Counted from the first letter of the stretch, positions 43,636 through 52,069 are shown. The stretch is 64,000 nt of DNA from Nitrospira sp. (GCA_009594995.1 VOPR01000005.1:248001-312000); one strand, 5' to 3'. Numbers and translations are program-made. The notes: generated by a model not told the origin, from the letters alone.

Positions 43636-44657
43636 GACGGGGTCTTCTCTCCCTTGGCTTCGCGTTCCATCAAATCACCGACCGCCTGGCGGCAGGATTT
43701 ATCGGCAAAGAGCACCGCATTGACCTCCTGCACAATCGGCATATCCACGCCACATCGCCTGGCCAGTCCCAATGCGGCCTTGGCCGTGCGCACCCCCTCC
43801 GCCACCGCGTGCATGCTCGCGAGAATGCCTTCCAAACGCTCGCCCTTCCCTAACCGGACGCCCACCGAATGGTTCCGGCTCAAGGGCCCGGTGCACGTCA
43901 GGATGAGATCTCCGACGCCGGACAACCCGTAAAACGTCCGCGGATCAGCGCCCATCGCCACCCCCAGGCGAATCATTTCTGCCAAGCCGCGGGTAATGAG
44001 GGCCGCGCGAGCGTTGTGCCCAAGTTCAAGTCCGTCCACCACGCCGGCAGCCAGGGCCATCACATTTTTCAACGCCCCGCCGAGTTGGACTCCAATCAGA
44101 TCGTCATCCGCATAGACTCGGAAGCTCGACGTCATGAATAGGGCCTGGATAATCTTGACGGCTTCGGCATCCTGGCCGGCAAGGCACAGCGCTGTCGGTT
44201 TCCCCTGACTGACCTCGCTGGCGAAACTGGGGCCCGACAGGACCATCAACGAACCTCGCATATGTGCAGGCAGCACGCCCTGCATCACCTGCGTCATCAG
44301 TTCGAGCGTCGATTCTTCGATACCTTTGGTGGCGCTGACGAAGGGAATCGGCTGCGACAAGAGTGCGCCGATCCGGCCAAGAACCGGTCTCGCCACATGC
44401 GACGGCACGGCGAAAATCACACAATCCACCCCGGTTAGGGCCTCGGACAAGACGTTGGTCGCAGTCAACGTGGCGGCTAGCGGCACTCCTGGCAAATACA
44501 CGGCATTCTCACGCGTGAGCGCAACAGCTTGCACAACCTCCGGTTCATGTGCCCACAAGCACACGGGAATGTGTTTCTCAGCCAGATGCCTGGCCAACGC
44601 CGTTCCCCAGGCTCCGGCGCCGATGACCGCCACACGCTGAATCAATGATCGCATCAT
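43632..44657 (-). CDS. gpsA: NAD(P)-dependent glycerol-3-phosphate dehydrogenase GpsA
   Basis: 341 residues. Reduces dihydroxyacetone phosphate to sn-glycerol-3-phosphate for phospholipid synthesis. Rossmann motif VAVIGAGAWGTALARHLA, VIFAVPSHVARPVLG, SATKGIEE, LSGPSFASEV, catalytic-lysine region GALKNVMALAAGVVDGL and HNARAALITRGLAEMIRLG, then FYGLSGVGDLILTCTG. Two adjacent ATG codons at 44657 and 44654 follow a near-consensus promoter by 8 and 11 nt, with no Shine-Dalgarno. larB overlaps at the 3' end. Confidence 0.96.
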   Translation of the reverse strand: MMRSLIQRVAVIGAGAWGTALARHLAEKHIPVCLWAHEPEVVQAVALTRENAVYLPGVPLAATLTATNVLSEALTGVDCVIFAVPSHVARPVLGRIGALLSQPIPFVSATKGIEESTLELMTQVMQGVLPAHMRGSLMVLSGPSFASEVSQGKPTALCLAGQDAEAVKIIQALFMTSSFRVYADDDLIGVQLGGALKNVMALAAGVVDGLELGHNARAALITRGLAEMIRLGVAMGADPRTFYGLSGVGDLILTCTGPLSRNHSVGVRLGKGERLEGILASMHAVAEGVRTAKAALGLARRCGVDMPIVQEVNAVLFADKSCRQAVGDLMEREAKGEKTPS

Positions 44658-44665
44658 GGACGCGG

Positions 44666-44695
44666 ATTATAGGAAGGGGTTTGGAAGGGTGTCAA
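44666..44695 (-). promoter_or_regulatory. gpsA promoter, consensus -35 and -10, predicted leaderless
   Basis: On the minus strand a perfect TTGACA (44695-44690), 18-nt pyrimidine-rich spacer and a perfect TATAAT (44671-44666). The first ATG starts 8 nt after the -10, so the transcript should begin at or within 1-2 nt of it. Confidence 0.75.
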
Positions 44696-44805
44696 CGAAG
44701 CGCTCCTTGCTGCATCGCACGGATCGGCAGGTCCGGCCACGCGGATCGCCACTGGAATTCCACCCGCATAGGCGGTAGGCTGCAGATTCACGTGGAGCCA
44801 TTATC

Positions 44806-45165
44806 ATGAAACCCTGTCCAGCTTGCGGACGTGCCCTGCCTGAAATCAATCGCTACTGCACCCATTGCGGGGCAGGCGTCGCCGCGGACACGCAGCGCAC
44901 GACGACGACGCCTGCCTCCGGCTCCGCGCGAGAGCAACTGAATCTGAATATCTTGTATGGTATGGTCACGGTTCTGATCGTCTCCCTCATCATGCCGCCC
45001 TGGGAAACATCGCCTGCGCAACCGGCAGCGTTTCTCGGCTTTCACTTTATTCTGTCGCCGCCGCAACCGGATGCCATCGTCAGCCGCCTGCTGCTGACGA
45101 TCGAACTCACCACGACAGCCATTGCCGGACTGTACCTGTCGTTTCTGTTCCGATCAAAACCGTAG
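44806..45165 (+). CDS. Zinc-ribbon membrane protein
   Basis: 119 residues. The N terminus is a zinc ribbon, CPACGR and CTHCGAG (C4/C7/C18/C21), like many zinc-ribbon-anchored small membrane proteins. Two hydrophobic helices follow (about 50-65 LYGMVTVLIVSLIMPPW and 93-115 LLLTIELTTTAIAGLYLSFLF). GTGGAG lies 9 nt before the ATG. Function unknown; it is divergent from gpsA. Confidence 0.7.
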   Translation: MKPCPACGRALPEINRYCTHCGAGVAADTQRTTTTPASGSAREQLNLNILYGMVTVLIVSLIMPPWETSPAQPAAFLGFHFILSPPQPDAIVSRLLLTIELTTTAIAGLYLSFLFRSKP

Positions 45166-45190
45166 ACTGTAGGGCGGGGGATGTGACCGG

Positions 45191-45991
45191 CTAATCCAGG
45201 GCGAGGGTCAGGCATTTGGCTGCACCACCTGACTTCATGAATTCGTCCAATTCCACGGCATGCGTGTGATATCCACGGGCTTCCAGGAGGTGCGTGGTAC
45301 GGGGGCAGCCGGCCGGAATCACGACCTCCTTACCGACACAGACGGCATTGCAGGCAAATCGAATCGCTTCCTCTTCAGGCACGGCAAGCCGGCGTTCCTC
45401 GGGAATCCGTTGGGCGATGGCGGCCAGGCCGTACGAATCGAAAGCCGTCGGCAGATAGAGCAGCTCCCCGCCGCTGAGGGGACAAAAACAGGTATCGAGA
45501 TGATAAAACCGGCTGTCGATGAGTTCGAGCGGAATAATTTCACGCTGAAAGATTTCGCTCAACCTCGGAAATGATCGGATGTCCGATCGCTGACGGTATC
45601 CACCGAACCACGTATCCGGAAATCCCAACAGATCGCCCGCTCCTTCGAAATAGAGCGTCTTCTCGAGCGTCAGCACCTCATAGCCGTGCTCGCGAAACCA
45701 CTGCGCGAAATGGGCTTCCTCCCGCTGACGCTCCGGATAACGGAACCGGCTTACCAAAGCGCGGCGACCGACCACTACTCCGGCATTGGCCGTAAAGACC
45801 AGATCGGGCAAGCCCGGAACGGGCTGCATCCGTTCGATCCCGGCCCCGACCTCCTCCTCCAACACCTTCATGAGCGCTTGCCACTGACCTGCTGCGCGCG
45901 ATGGATCCACGGCATTCTCACGCCGCATCCAGGGATTGATCTCATAGTCGATCTGAAAATACTTGGGAGGACAGACCAACAGCCGGCTCAT
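45191..45991 (-). CDS. ArgZ-type arginine dihydrolase (stand-alone domain)
   Basis: 266 residues. Amidinotransferase-fold enzyme that matches the N-terminal half of cyanobacterial ArgZ/AgrE, which converts arginine to ornithine, ammonia and CO2. Shared blocks: INPWMRREN, LPDLVFTANAGVVVG (N69, the Asn that marks dihydrolases over deiminases), YFEGAGDLLG, RFYHLDTCFCPLSGG (catalytic His164) and GGAAKCLTLALD (nucleophile Cys260). In cyanobacteria the chain continues into a LOR/SDH domain; here it ends right after the Cys motif, and that second domain is the separate gene immediately upstream. The ATG overlaps its stop (ATGA), hence this start rather than one three codons earlier. Confidence 0.88.
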   Translation of the reverse strand: MSRLLVCPPKYFQIDYEINPWMRRENAVDPSRAAGQWQALMKVLEEEVGAGIERMQPVPGLPDLVFTANAGVVVGRRALVSRFRYPERQREEAHFAQWFREHGYEVLTLEKTLYFEGAGDLLGFPDTWFGGYRQRSDIRSFPRLSEIFQREIIPLELIDSRFYHLDTCFCPLSGGELLYLPTAFDSYGLAAIAQRIPEERRLAVPEEEAIRFACNAVCVGKEVVIPAGCPRTTHLLEARGYHTHAVELDEFMKSGGAAKCLTLALD

Positions 45992-47232
45992 GGACGCCAC
46001 CCGAGTTCACGCGCCAGTTCTTTGAGAAACGACGCCGCATCCATGACGAGACCGACGGCCTGAAAACTGCCGCGATCGGCTAACTTTGTCGGGACTGACG
46101 GATTCACATCGACACAGACGGTGGGGACGGCGGCCGGCAACAAATTGCCGGTGGCGATTGCGTGCAACGTGGACGCCACCAGCAGTGCGAGGCCGACGCC
46201 CTGCACTTCGGCGCGCATCGCCTCCTGAGCGTGCATGGAGTCTGTGATCACCCCGGGCAACGGTCCATCGTCCCGGATCGTGCCGGCCATCACCATTTTC
46301 ACACCGTGGCGCACGCAGGCTGCCATGATACCTTCGGTGATCACCCCCGAGCGCACTGCCTCATGAATGCTGCCGATGGCACGAATCCGATTGATCGTCC
46401 GCAAATGATGTTCGTGCCCATGCGGCACCGACCGGCCGGCCGTCAACCCATAGCCAAGAGACGTGCCATACAGACCGGCCTCCATATCGTGCGCGGCCAG
46501 CGCATTGCCGCAGAACAAGACCTGAATGTAGTCCGACTCGATCAACCACGTCAGCGCCTCCCGCCCTCCGGCATGCACGATCGCCGGCCCGCCCGCAAAG
46601 AGTACCTTTGCACCGGGATGTCCGTCCCGATGGCTGGTGCGCAACTTCTGCATACGTTGCGCAATATCGGCGATGACCGGCTGATGCGGCCGCTCGGACG
46701 ACACGAGCGACTCCATAAATCCAAACACGTCGCGCTCGGCAGGACGGGCAAGCGGCGTAACTCTGATGCCGTCTCTCCCGGTTACGATCAGGTCGCCCGC
46801 CCGTACTGCTCCCATCGGCAGCGTTCTGGCACAGGCTTTCACCGGATCGACGCAAATACCGAGATCCATCTCCATGCCCTCAACCTCCACCCAGTCGCCA
46901 TCCACACGGATCTGGGTCGGCAAATGCGTTGTGGCATAGAATTGATCAGGGAAAATGCCCGCCGCAGGAGCTGGCTCGAACCGGCAATCGGTATCGCGTT
47001 CGACGGCAGCGCCGTGCGGTTGAATGGCCCTGAGAATCTCGGCCAAAGACCGGCTGGAGGCGGCATGCACGACAATCCGCGCCTGCGACGGCGCGTCTCT
47101 CGTCGCCCCGATTTTCACATCCTGTAGATCGAAGGTGCCGCCCATCATCAGAATCGTGTCCAGCACCTTGGCGAGGATCAACGAGTCGATGATGTGTCCG
47201 TGGAGAAAAACCGTTTCCTGGGATGCGGTCAT
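45988..47232 (-). CDS. LOR/SDH-domain protein, probable ornithine cyclodeaminase partner
   Basis: 414 residues from an ATG preceded by GAGGGG; an in-frame ATG at 47268 is less supported. It matches the TIGR00300-type LOR/SDH domain: GHIIDSLILAKVLDTILMMG in the small N-terminal domain, then MEMDLGICVDP, LFAGGPAIVHAGGREALTWLIE (nucleotide-binding glycine region), LFCGNALAAHDMEAGLYGTSLG and VCVDVNPSVPTKLADRGS. Archaeal members are NAD-dependent ornithine cyclodeaminases that make proline; the cyanobacterial ArgZ/AgrE C-terminal domain is homologous. It is translationally coupled to the ArgZ-like gene, in reversed order relative to the cyanobacterial fusion. Arginine to ornithine to proline with release of ammonia is the inferred pathway. 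Confidence 0.83.
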   Translation of the reverse strand: MTASQETVFLHGHIIDSLILAKVLDTILMMGGTFDLQDVKIGATRDAPSQARIVVHAASSRSLAEILRAIQPHGAAVERDTDCRFEPAPAAGIFPDQFYATTHLPTQIRVDGDWVEVEGMEMDLGICVDPVKACARTLPMGAVRAGDLIVTGRDGIRVTPLARPAERDVFGFMESLVSSERPHQPVIADIAQRMQKLRTSHRDGHPGAKVLFAGGPAIVHAGGREALTWLIESDYIQVLFCGNALAAHDMEAGLYGTSLGYGLTAGRSVPHGHEHHLRTINRIRAIGSIHEAVRSGVITEGIMAACVRHGVKMVMAGTIRDDGPLPGVITDSMHAQEAMRAEVQGVGLALLVASTLHAIATGNLLPAAVPTVCVDVNPSVPTKLADRGSFQAVGLVMDAASFLKELARELGWRP

Positions 47233-47337
47233 GATTGGCCCCTCATGACTCAACGTGGCGCCGGTCAAGGAAGACGCCGGATGGCGATAGACCTGCTACG
47301 AAGATTCTACCATTAGTGCGGACAGATGACCCGCGCG

Positions 47338-48390
47338 TTATGAATTCGTTTTCACGACCTCCCGCAGCACACTCGTAGCATAGGAACCCGGAGGCAGCCA
47401 GAACGAGAGGGTCAACACCGAGCCTTCCAGCGACCAGGCGAGATCGTTGAGACGAACGCGCAGAGCTCGCCGTTCGCCACGAAATCCGCATTCGGTCCCG
47501 GCTTTCGATAACAGGTCCGGAGTCGTTCCCAACTCGGCGATCACGGACCGTTCAATATCGCCCGGCACACCCGTCGCCCAGGGTGCACGCGAACCGAACA
47601 GTGGCCCCGTCGGGCTGATCTCGAATCGATCCGCCCGGGGCTGTTCCACGTCCGGTTGCTCCACCGGAAAGCAGGCACCGTTTTCTGATTTCATGGCCCA
47701 GTCACCCAGAAACACCCGGTCGATGCTCTCGATCCGTTTGGCGACGATCTGGTTGAACACATACGACTGGTAGGCATTCATGAACCAGATCCGTTTGGAC
47801 CGCGGCATCTTGTTGCGACGCGCCGCATCCTGCAGCAGTTCGGCGCCTAGTTGAAAATTCGTCCCCGATCGCCCTTGCCGTTGCGGGCCGAAATAGTTCG
47901 GCACCCCGCGCCGCACCAGCTCATCGAAGAGTTGCCGCAACGATTCCTCACTCCCCTCGCGAACATCACGAACCACCAATCGAAAATGATTACCCGCATG
48001 ATGGCCTTTGCGCAATCGATTGCGGTGGCGTCCCAATACTTCCAACGTCAACAGGCGTTCGTCGGTCGGTAATGCCGCCACTGTCTCAGCCTTTACTCCC
48101 TGCAAGGACAGCATCTGCGTGGTCACGGCCTGCGCATCCTTGAGGCCGGCCACACCGATCGTCTGCGCTTTGACATGGAGCTGAGAGGCGAGTCGCAAAA
48201 CCAGATCGGGGGTTGATAGCCCACGCTTGGTGATCTTGATGTACAAATGCTCGCCTTCTCCGCAGGGCAGATACAAGGGACGTTCTTCTACGCAAAAATC
48301 CTCCGGCGCACTGCGAATGCGGCCGCCGAGTGCGGGAACAGAAGCGGTTAAATAGGGCACCGTATCATCGAGCCAGGAGGGAGTCGGCAT
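47338..48390 (-). CDS. truD: tRNA pseudouridine(13) synthase TruD
   Basis: 350 residues. Isomerises U13 of certain tRNAs. Motifs: IRSAPEDFCVEERPLYLPCGEGEHLYI at the N terminus, catalytic-Asp block GVAGLKDAQAVTTQ, HAGNHFRLVVRDV, RRGVPNYFGPQRQG and FMNAYQSYVFNQIV, all typical. The inserted TRUD domain is present. AAGGAC lies 5 nt before the ATG. The gene is monocistronic-looking, divergent from the EF-hand protein gene. Confidence 0.95.
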   Translation of the reverse strand: MPTPSWLDDTVPYLTASVPALGGRIRSAPEDFCVEERPLYLPCGEGEHLYIKITKRGLSTPDLVLRLASQLHVKAQTIGVAGLKDAQAVTTQMLSLQGVKAETVAALPTDERLLTLEVLGRHRNRLRKGHHAGNHFRLVVRDVREGSEESLRQLFDELVRRGVPNYFGPQRQGRSGTNFQLGAELLQDAARRNKMPRSKRIWFMNAYQSYVFNQIVAKRIESIDRVFLGDWAMKSENGACFPVEQPDVEQPRADRFEISPTGPLFGSRAPWATGVPGDIERSVIAELGTTPDLLSKAGTECGFRGERRALRVRLNDLAWSLEGSVLTLSFWLPPGSYATSVLREVVKTNS

Positions 48391-48456
48391 GAAAGTCCTT
48401 ATCGTTGCTGAGAAATTACAATAGACGTCATTTGCGTGGGCGCAGCGAACACCCGT

Positions 48457-48464
48457 GTTATACT
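48457..48464 (+). promoter_or_regulatory. Extended -10 promoter for the EF-hand/phosphoesterase pair
   Basis: TGTTATACT (TGn plus TATACT at 48459-48464) with no good -35. The leader to the ATG at 48509 would be about 38 nt. Confidence 0.45.
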
Positions 48465-48508
48465 CATGTCAGGCGGTCTGAACCGCGAACTATTTGCTAT
48501 CAATTCCA

Positions 48509-49171
48509 ATGCGAACACGATCGGTCCATAGGCATGGTGCGGCCTGGATTCTTTTCTTCGCGATCACGGTCGGCCTCACCTCTTCCGCCGCGGCAGCGAC
48601 CAGGCTGAACGCGATCGACATCTTCGCTCAGCTGACGCAGCACATCAAACGCCAGGCCGACACCGACAAACAGGCCTTTGCGACCGCCAGCCAATGCATG
48701 AACTGGTTCTACAAACAACAGCGGCACAAGCCTGCCCCGCCTGCGGTGCAAAATATCGCCTGGAGTATGGCCCCGTCTTCTGCCCTGACAGCCGTCGAAT
48801 CGGAAGCGGAAGGCGCTGACTGCCGCAGACGATATCCCGACGGACTCGATGGGGTGCGCACCGATTTTCAACGCACCCAAGCGCTGCTCTCCCTCAGCCT
48901 GACCTTCTACGAGTTCGCTCTGGTCGGCGACGGCGACGACAATTCACTGTACAGTGCGCGTGAGCTCCATGACATCCTCGTGGCCTTGAACCTGGCTGCT
49001 GAGCCGTCCCTGGGAGCTGATGCTCATCTGCGATCGCTCACCTCCCAGTTCGATGCTCTGCATGAAGCCCGTGGCATGGAAGCGCTCATGGCCGGCATGG
49101 GCAAACTCTACGATCAGGGCTACCGTGTCACCACCGCGGACAAGGCTCACTTAAATAGAGTGATGGAATGA
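48509..49171 (+). CDS. Secreted protein with an EF-hand-like calcium loop
   Basis: 220 residues from the ATG giving MRTRSVHRHG. A signal peptide (AAWILFFAITVGLTSSAAA) predicts export. The body is helical (IDIFAQLTQHIKRQADTDKQA), with cysteines near 63 and 103 that may pair. A 12-residue loop DGDDNSLYSARE fits the EF-hand pattern with oxygen ligands at positions 1, 3, 5, 9 and Glu 12, preceded by a helix (LTFYEFALVG), so calcium binding is plausible. Its stop overlaps the start of the metallophosphoesterase gene by 4 nt. No family name is known to me. Confidence 0.65.
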   Translation: MRTRSVHRHGAAWILFFAITVGLTSSAAAATRLNAIDIFAQLTQHIKRQADTDKQAFATASQCMNWFYKQQRHKPAPPAVQNIAWSMAPSSALTAVESEAEGADCRRRYPDGLDGVRTDFQRTQALLSLSLTFYEFALVGDGDDNSLYSARELHDILVALNLAAEPSLGADAHLRSLTSQFDALHEARGMEALMAGMGKLYDQGYRVTTADKAHLNRVME

Positions 49172-50001
49172 TTTCCACCTTGATGCGGTGGCAGGAGCTG
49201 ACGCGCGTCTGGATCGGCCACTGGCTGAGCCGCCCCTTTCACCACCTGTTCAATTTGATGCCGGGGGTGGAAGTGGGTCTGTCCACGCCCGCGATCACCC
49301 GACTCCCACTCGCCCATGCTCCGCTGGCCGGACGCCGCGCCGTACACTTGAGCGATCTACATCTGGACCGCTATCGCCCCCGGCATCGCGCCCTTGTCCG
49401 CACCGTAGCGGAGCTGAAGCCGGATTGGATCTTCATCACCGGCGATCTGGTGAATGTGCGGGACGGACTCCCGCATCTCCTGCGCTTTCTGACGGAGCTA
49501 CGGCGGGTGGCCCCGGTCTTCGTCACGCTCGGGAATCACGATCATTACAGCGGCATCGGTATCGACGAGTTTGCCGAGCACTTCGATCGCCGCAAGGTGA
49601 CGCTGCTCCTCAATCAGGTCACGTTCCTTCCGATGGAAACCGGTGAACTGGCCATCGTCGGCCTCGATGACCCGTCTCTCCACCGCGCGGATCTTCACTG
49701 CATTCCTTCCGCGCAGCCTGGACGGTTCACCCTGGTCCTCGCGCACGCGCCCAATATTCTGGATCAGCTCTCCGACCGGCAGCACACCGACCTGACTTTG
49801 TGCGGACACAGCCATGCCGGCCAATGGCGGATTCCGTATGTCCCGACGTTCTGGCTACCGCCGGGGTGCCACGGACGGACTGGCGGCATGTATGAGAAGG
49901 GCCGCCACCGCCTGTATGTGAATCGTGGGCTTGGCTGGTCGGTCATCCCCATGCGGTTGAATTGTCCGCCTGAGATCGTGCTGCTGGAGTGGGCAGCCTG
50001 A
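49168..50001 (+). CDS. Metallophosphoesterase (YaeI/LpxG-like)
   Basis: 277 residues of the calcineurin-like fold. Metal-ligand motifs in order: VHLSDLHLDRYRPRH, FITGDLVNVRDG, TLGNHDHYSG, LVLAHAPNI and LCGHSHAGQWRIP. The N terminus contains a basic amphipathic stretch that may bind the membrane. Relatives include UDP-2,3-diacylglucosamine hydrolases of lipid A synthesis and general phosphodiesterases; the exact substrate cannot be fixed. ATGA-type coupling to the EF-hand protein gene suggests a joint function. Confidence 0.82.
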   Translation: MISTLMRWQELTRVWIGHWLSRPFHHLFNLMPGVEVGLSTPAITRLPLAHAPLAGRRAVHLSDLHLDRYRPRHRALVRTVAELKPDWIFITGDLVNVRDGLPHLLRFLTELRRVAPVFVTLGNHDHYSGIGIDEFAEHFDRRKVTLLLNQVTFLPMETGELAIVGLDDPSLHRADLHCIPSAQPGRFTLVLAHAPNILDQLSDRQHTDLTLCGHSHAGQWRIPYVPTFWLPPGCHGRTGGMYEKGRHRLYVNRGLGWSVIPMRLNCPPEIVLLEWAA

Positions 50002-50036
50002 CCCCTCCATCCATCGTTTTTCCATTCCGCCCATCT

Positions 50037-50669
50037 TCAGCGAATGCGCTCCAACGCTTCGCGAGCCCGGCTCCGGACCGTTTGATCCCAATCTTCTTTA
50101 CTGACATAGGCCAGCTTTTCCTTGGCCGCTGTGGCGCGTAGCCGACCGAGGCCTAAGGCCGCGCTGGAACGGACGTAGGCATGGTCGTCTTCTAACGCAG
50201 CGAGGAGATGGGGAACGACTGTGTCATCCCCGATCACACCCAAGTGGCTCGCCGCCATGCCTCGCACCTGATGTTGCTTGTCACCCAAGGCCCGCTTGAG
50301 CGTCGTCAGAAACAACTCCTGAAAGCGCGGCGCAATCGCCTCAAGGCCAACGCGCCGGTACTCGTTCACTTCAATGACCGCGAATGCGAGCTGCAATCGT
50401 TTATCGCTTGCAGTCTGGCTCTCGAACAACTTGATGAGCCTGGCGCGCTTCTGGTGTCGTCGGCGACGGGCGCGAATTTTTCCGGCCAGGATCCACACCA
50501 CGGTCAGCGCGGCAAGCCCCAACGCCGCTAGGGGAATGGCCTGGTCGATGATCAGATCCTGCACATCCGGCGACAGACGTTTCCACACCCACACCCCGGA
50601 CACAACAAGGCCTAGGAGGAGAAAAATAGTGGTCAGATTGGCGTGACCGGACTGTGCGTGACGAGCCAT
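50037..50669 (-). CDS. Membrane-anchored HEAT-repeat protein
   Basis: 210 residues from ATG giving MARHAQSGH. The ATG four codons earlier (50681) falls inside the -10 box and is rejected. Two hydrophobic helices (about 14-30 TTIFLLLGLVVSGVWVW and 45-62 PLAALGLAALTVVWILAG) are followed by a basic strip RARRRRHQKRARL and then HEAT/PBS-type repeats (DKQHQVRGMAASHLGVIGDD, DDHAYVRSSAALGLGRLRA, SRAREALERI). HEAT repeats serve as protein-binding scaffolds, here on the cytoplasmic side of the membrane. Partner unknown. It is divergent from the MarR-type gene. Confidence 0.75.
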   Translation of the reverse strand: MARHAQSGHANLTTIFLLLGLVVSGVWVWKRLSPDVQDLIIDQAIPLAALGLAALTVVWILAGKIRARRRRHQKRARLIKLFESQTASDKRLQLAFAVIEVNEYRRVGLEAIAPRFQELFLTTLKRALGDKQHQVRGMAASHLGVIGDDTVVPHLLAALEDDHAYVRSSAALGLGRLRATAAKEKLAYVSKEDWDQTVRSRAREALERIR

Positions 50670-50679
50670 GGCAGGCGAC

Positions 50680-50709
50680 ATGATAGGGGCCCGGTCCGTG
50701 CGGCGTCAA
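50680..50709 (-). promoter_or_regulatory. HEAT-repeat gene promoter, predicted leaderless
   Basis: On the minus strand TTGACG (50709-50704), 18-nt spacer, TATCAT (50685-50680). The ATG at 50669 starts 10 nt further on. The upstream in-frame ATG overlaps the last bases of the -10 and therefore cannot be transcribed from this promoter. Confidence 0.65.
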
Positions 50710-50730
50710 CGCACGCCGTGCGAACGACTC

Positions 50731-50760
50731 TTGACAGCTGCCCTCCCGGATGACTAGGCT
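50731..50760 (+). promoter_or_regulatory. marR-type gene promoter, predicted leaderless
   Basis: TTGACA (50731-50736), 18-nt spacer, TAGGCT (50755-50760), then nine nt to the ATG at 50770. The bases between are pyrimidine rich and offer no Shine-Dalgarno. The -35 boxes of this and of the divergent HEAT-gene promoter are only 21 nt apart, so one bound repressor could control both. Confidence 0.55.
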
Positions 50761-50769
50761 TCGCCCCCG

Positions 50770-51228
50770 ATGGACCTTCCAGATCTCAAAGACGATCCAC
50801 ACCTCAAAGTGCTCCGTCCCTTAGTTGAGACCTATCTCGCATTCTCGCGCGCGGACAGCCGACATGTACGTTTGCTGCGGCTGACGCCCTCGCAGTTCGA
50901 CGTCATCGCCACACTCGGTGACACCAAGGGCATGACCTGCGCCGAGCTCTCGACCGCCACGTTGGTGACCAAAGGAACATTGACGGGCGTGCTGGACCGT
51001 TTGGAAGCCAAAGGATTGATACGCCGGACACCGGTTGCCGACGACCGGCGAAGTACCCGCATTTGCCTCACCGGGAAAGGCGACCGCCTGTTTCAAAAAA
51101 CCTTCGCCGCGCATATCGCGTTCCTTCGCCCCTTCTTCCAGCGCGCGCTCTCGGCCGCAGAAGCCGATCAGTTGCGCGCGCTGCTCCTGCGGCTCTATCG
51201 AAGTTTTCAGGAGAAGCCTGGCACATGA
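50770..51228 (+). CDS. MarR-family transcriptional regulator
   Basis: 152 residues with the winged helix-turn-helix of MarR: LTPSQFDVIATLGDTKGMTCAELSTATLVTKGTLTGVLDRLEAKGLIRR, here broken up for description, with the wing VADDRRSTRICLTGKG. The flanking helices form the dimer interface. Probably represses its own divergent promoter region in response to a small ligand. The stop overlaps the start of the metallo-hydrolase gene (ATGA), which is a likely regulated partner. Confidence 0.87.
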   Translation: MDLPDLKDDPHLKVLRPLVETYLAFSRADSRHVRLLRLTPSQFDVIATLGDTKGMTCAELSTATLVTKGTLTGVLDRLEAKGLIRRTPVADDRRSTRICLTGKGDRLFQKTFAAHIAFLRPFFQRALSAAEADQLRALLLRLYRSFQEKPGT

Positions 51229-51983
51229 TCCGACTCACGGTCCTGGGGTCCGGAACCAATGTGCACCCCACGCGCGCCGCAGCCGGATATCTCGTCCAAA
51301 CGGATCAGACCTTTCTGCTGGATTTCGGTCCTCGCACGCTCACGAACCTGATCAAGAGCGGCGTCGATCGCCACACGATCACGCACATTCTGTTTTCTCA
51401 TTTCCACGCCGACCATTTTGCTGACTTTATTCCGTTTTTCTTTGATGCCGTCATCTTCTGCAAATATCAGGGCGGGACGAGACCCCCGCTGACCCTCATC
51501 GGTCCGCATGGCACCGCCACGTTGATGCGAGCCATGATGACGACGTTTCCGAGTTTTGATCGCGCACCATTCCGGGTCACAATCCGCGAGGTGTCGGATC
51601 GGAGCTTCCGCCTGGGAGAGACGCGAATCAGACCGGCCACGGTCACCCACGCCCCTCGGCTGCATTGCGTGGGCTACCGGATCGAATATCAGGATCGCGT
51701 CATAGCCTATTCGGGAGATTCGCTGTACTGCGACAGCCTGGTTCGACTCTGTCGCGACGCCGACCTCGCCATCCTGGACTGCTCCTTTCCTGAGAACCGG
51801 CCCGGTGCCGGACACTTACACGCGGGACTCTGCGGACGAGTGGCGCAGGAAGCAGGCATTGACCAGCTGGTGCTGTCTCATTTCTATCCCATCGCGGAAC
51901 AGTATGACGTACGCGCACAGGCGAGCGGGCATTTTTCGGGAAAGGTCAGAATGGCGCGGGACCTGCTCAAATTGCGGAGCTAG
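51225..51983 (+). CDS. RNase Z-like metallo-beta-lactamase-fold hydrolase
   Basis: 252 residues from the ATG giving MIRLTVLGSGTNVHP, which overlaps the MarR stop; the frame extends further upstream only as antisense-like noise. Zinc motif SHFHADHFADF (HxHxDH), then VTHAPRLHCVGYRIE, AYSGDSLYCDSLVRL (bridging Asp) and VLSHFYPI (last His). The small exosite of tRNase Z is not clear, so it may be a general phosphodiesterase or arylsulfatase-like hydrolase. The MarR coupling suggests an inducible function. Confidence 0.8.
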   Translation: MIRLTVLGSGTNVHPTRAAAGYLVQTDQTFLLDFGPRTLTNLIKSGVDRHTITHILFSHFHADHFADFIPFFFDAVIFCKYQGGTRPPLTLIGPHGTATLMRAMMTTFPSFDRAPFRVTIREVSDRSFRLGETRIRPATVTHAPRLHCVGYRIEYQDRVIAYSGDSLYCDSLVRLCRDADLAILDCSFPENRPGAGHLHAGLCGRVAQEAGIDQLVLSHFYPIAEQYDVRAQASGHFSGKVRMARDLLKLRS

Positions 51984-52069
51984 CGCGATTCCGGGGAGGC
52001 CCAAAAGTTAGACGAGGACATCGGTCGACAGAGGAAGTCTGCAGGGATTCTGGAGGCAAGCAGTCTGCG

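Noticed and set aside
46162..47127. 321-codon open frame opposite the LOR/SDH gene
   Set aside because: His/Arg-rich shadow frame; the minus-strand protein has clear family motifs over the whole length.
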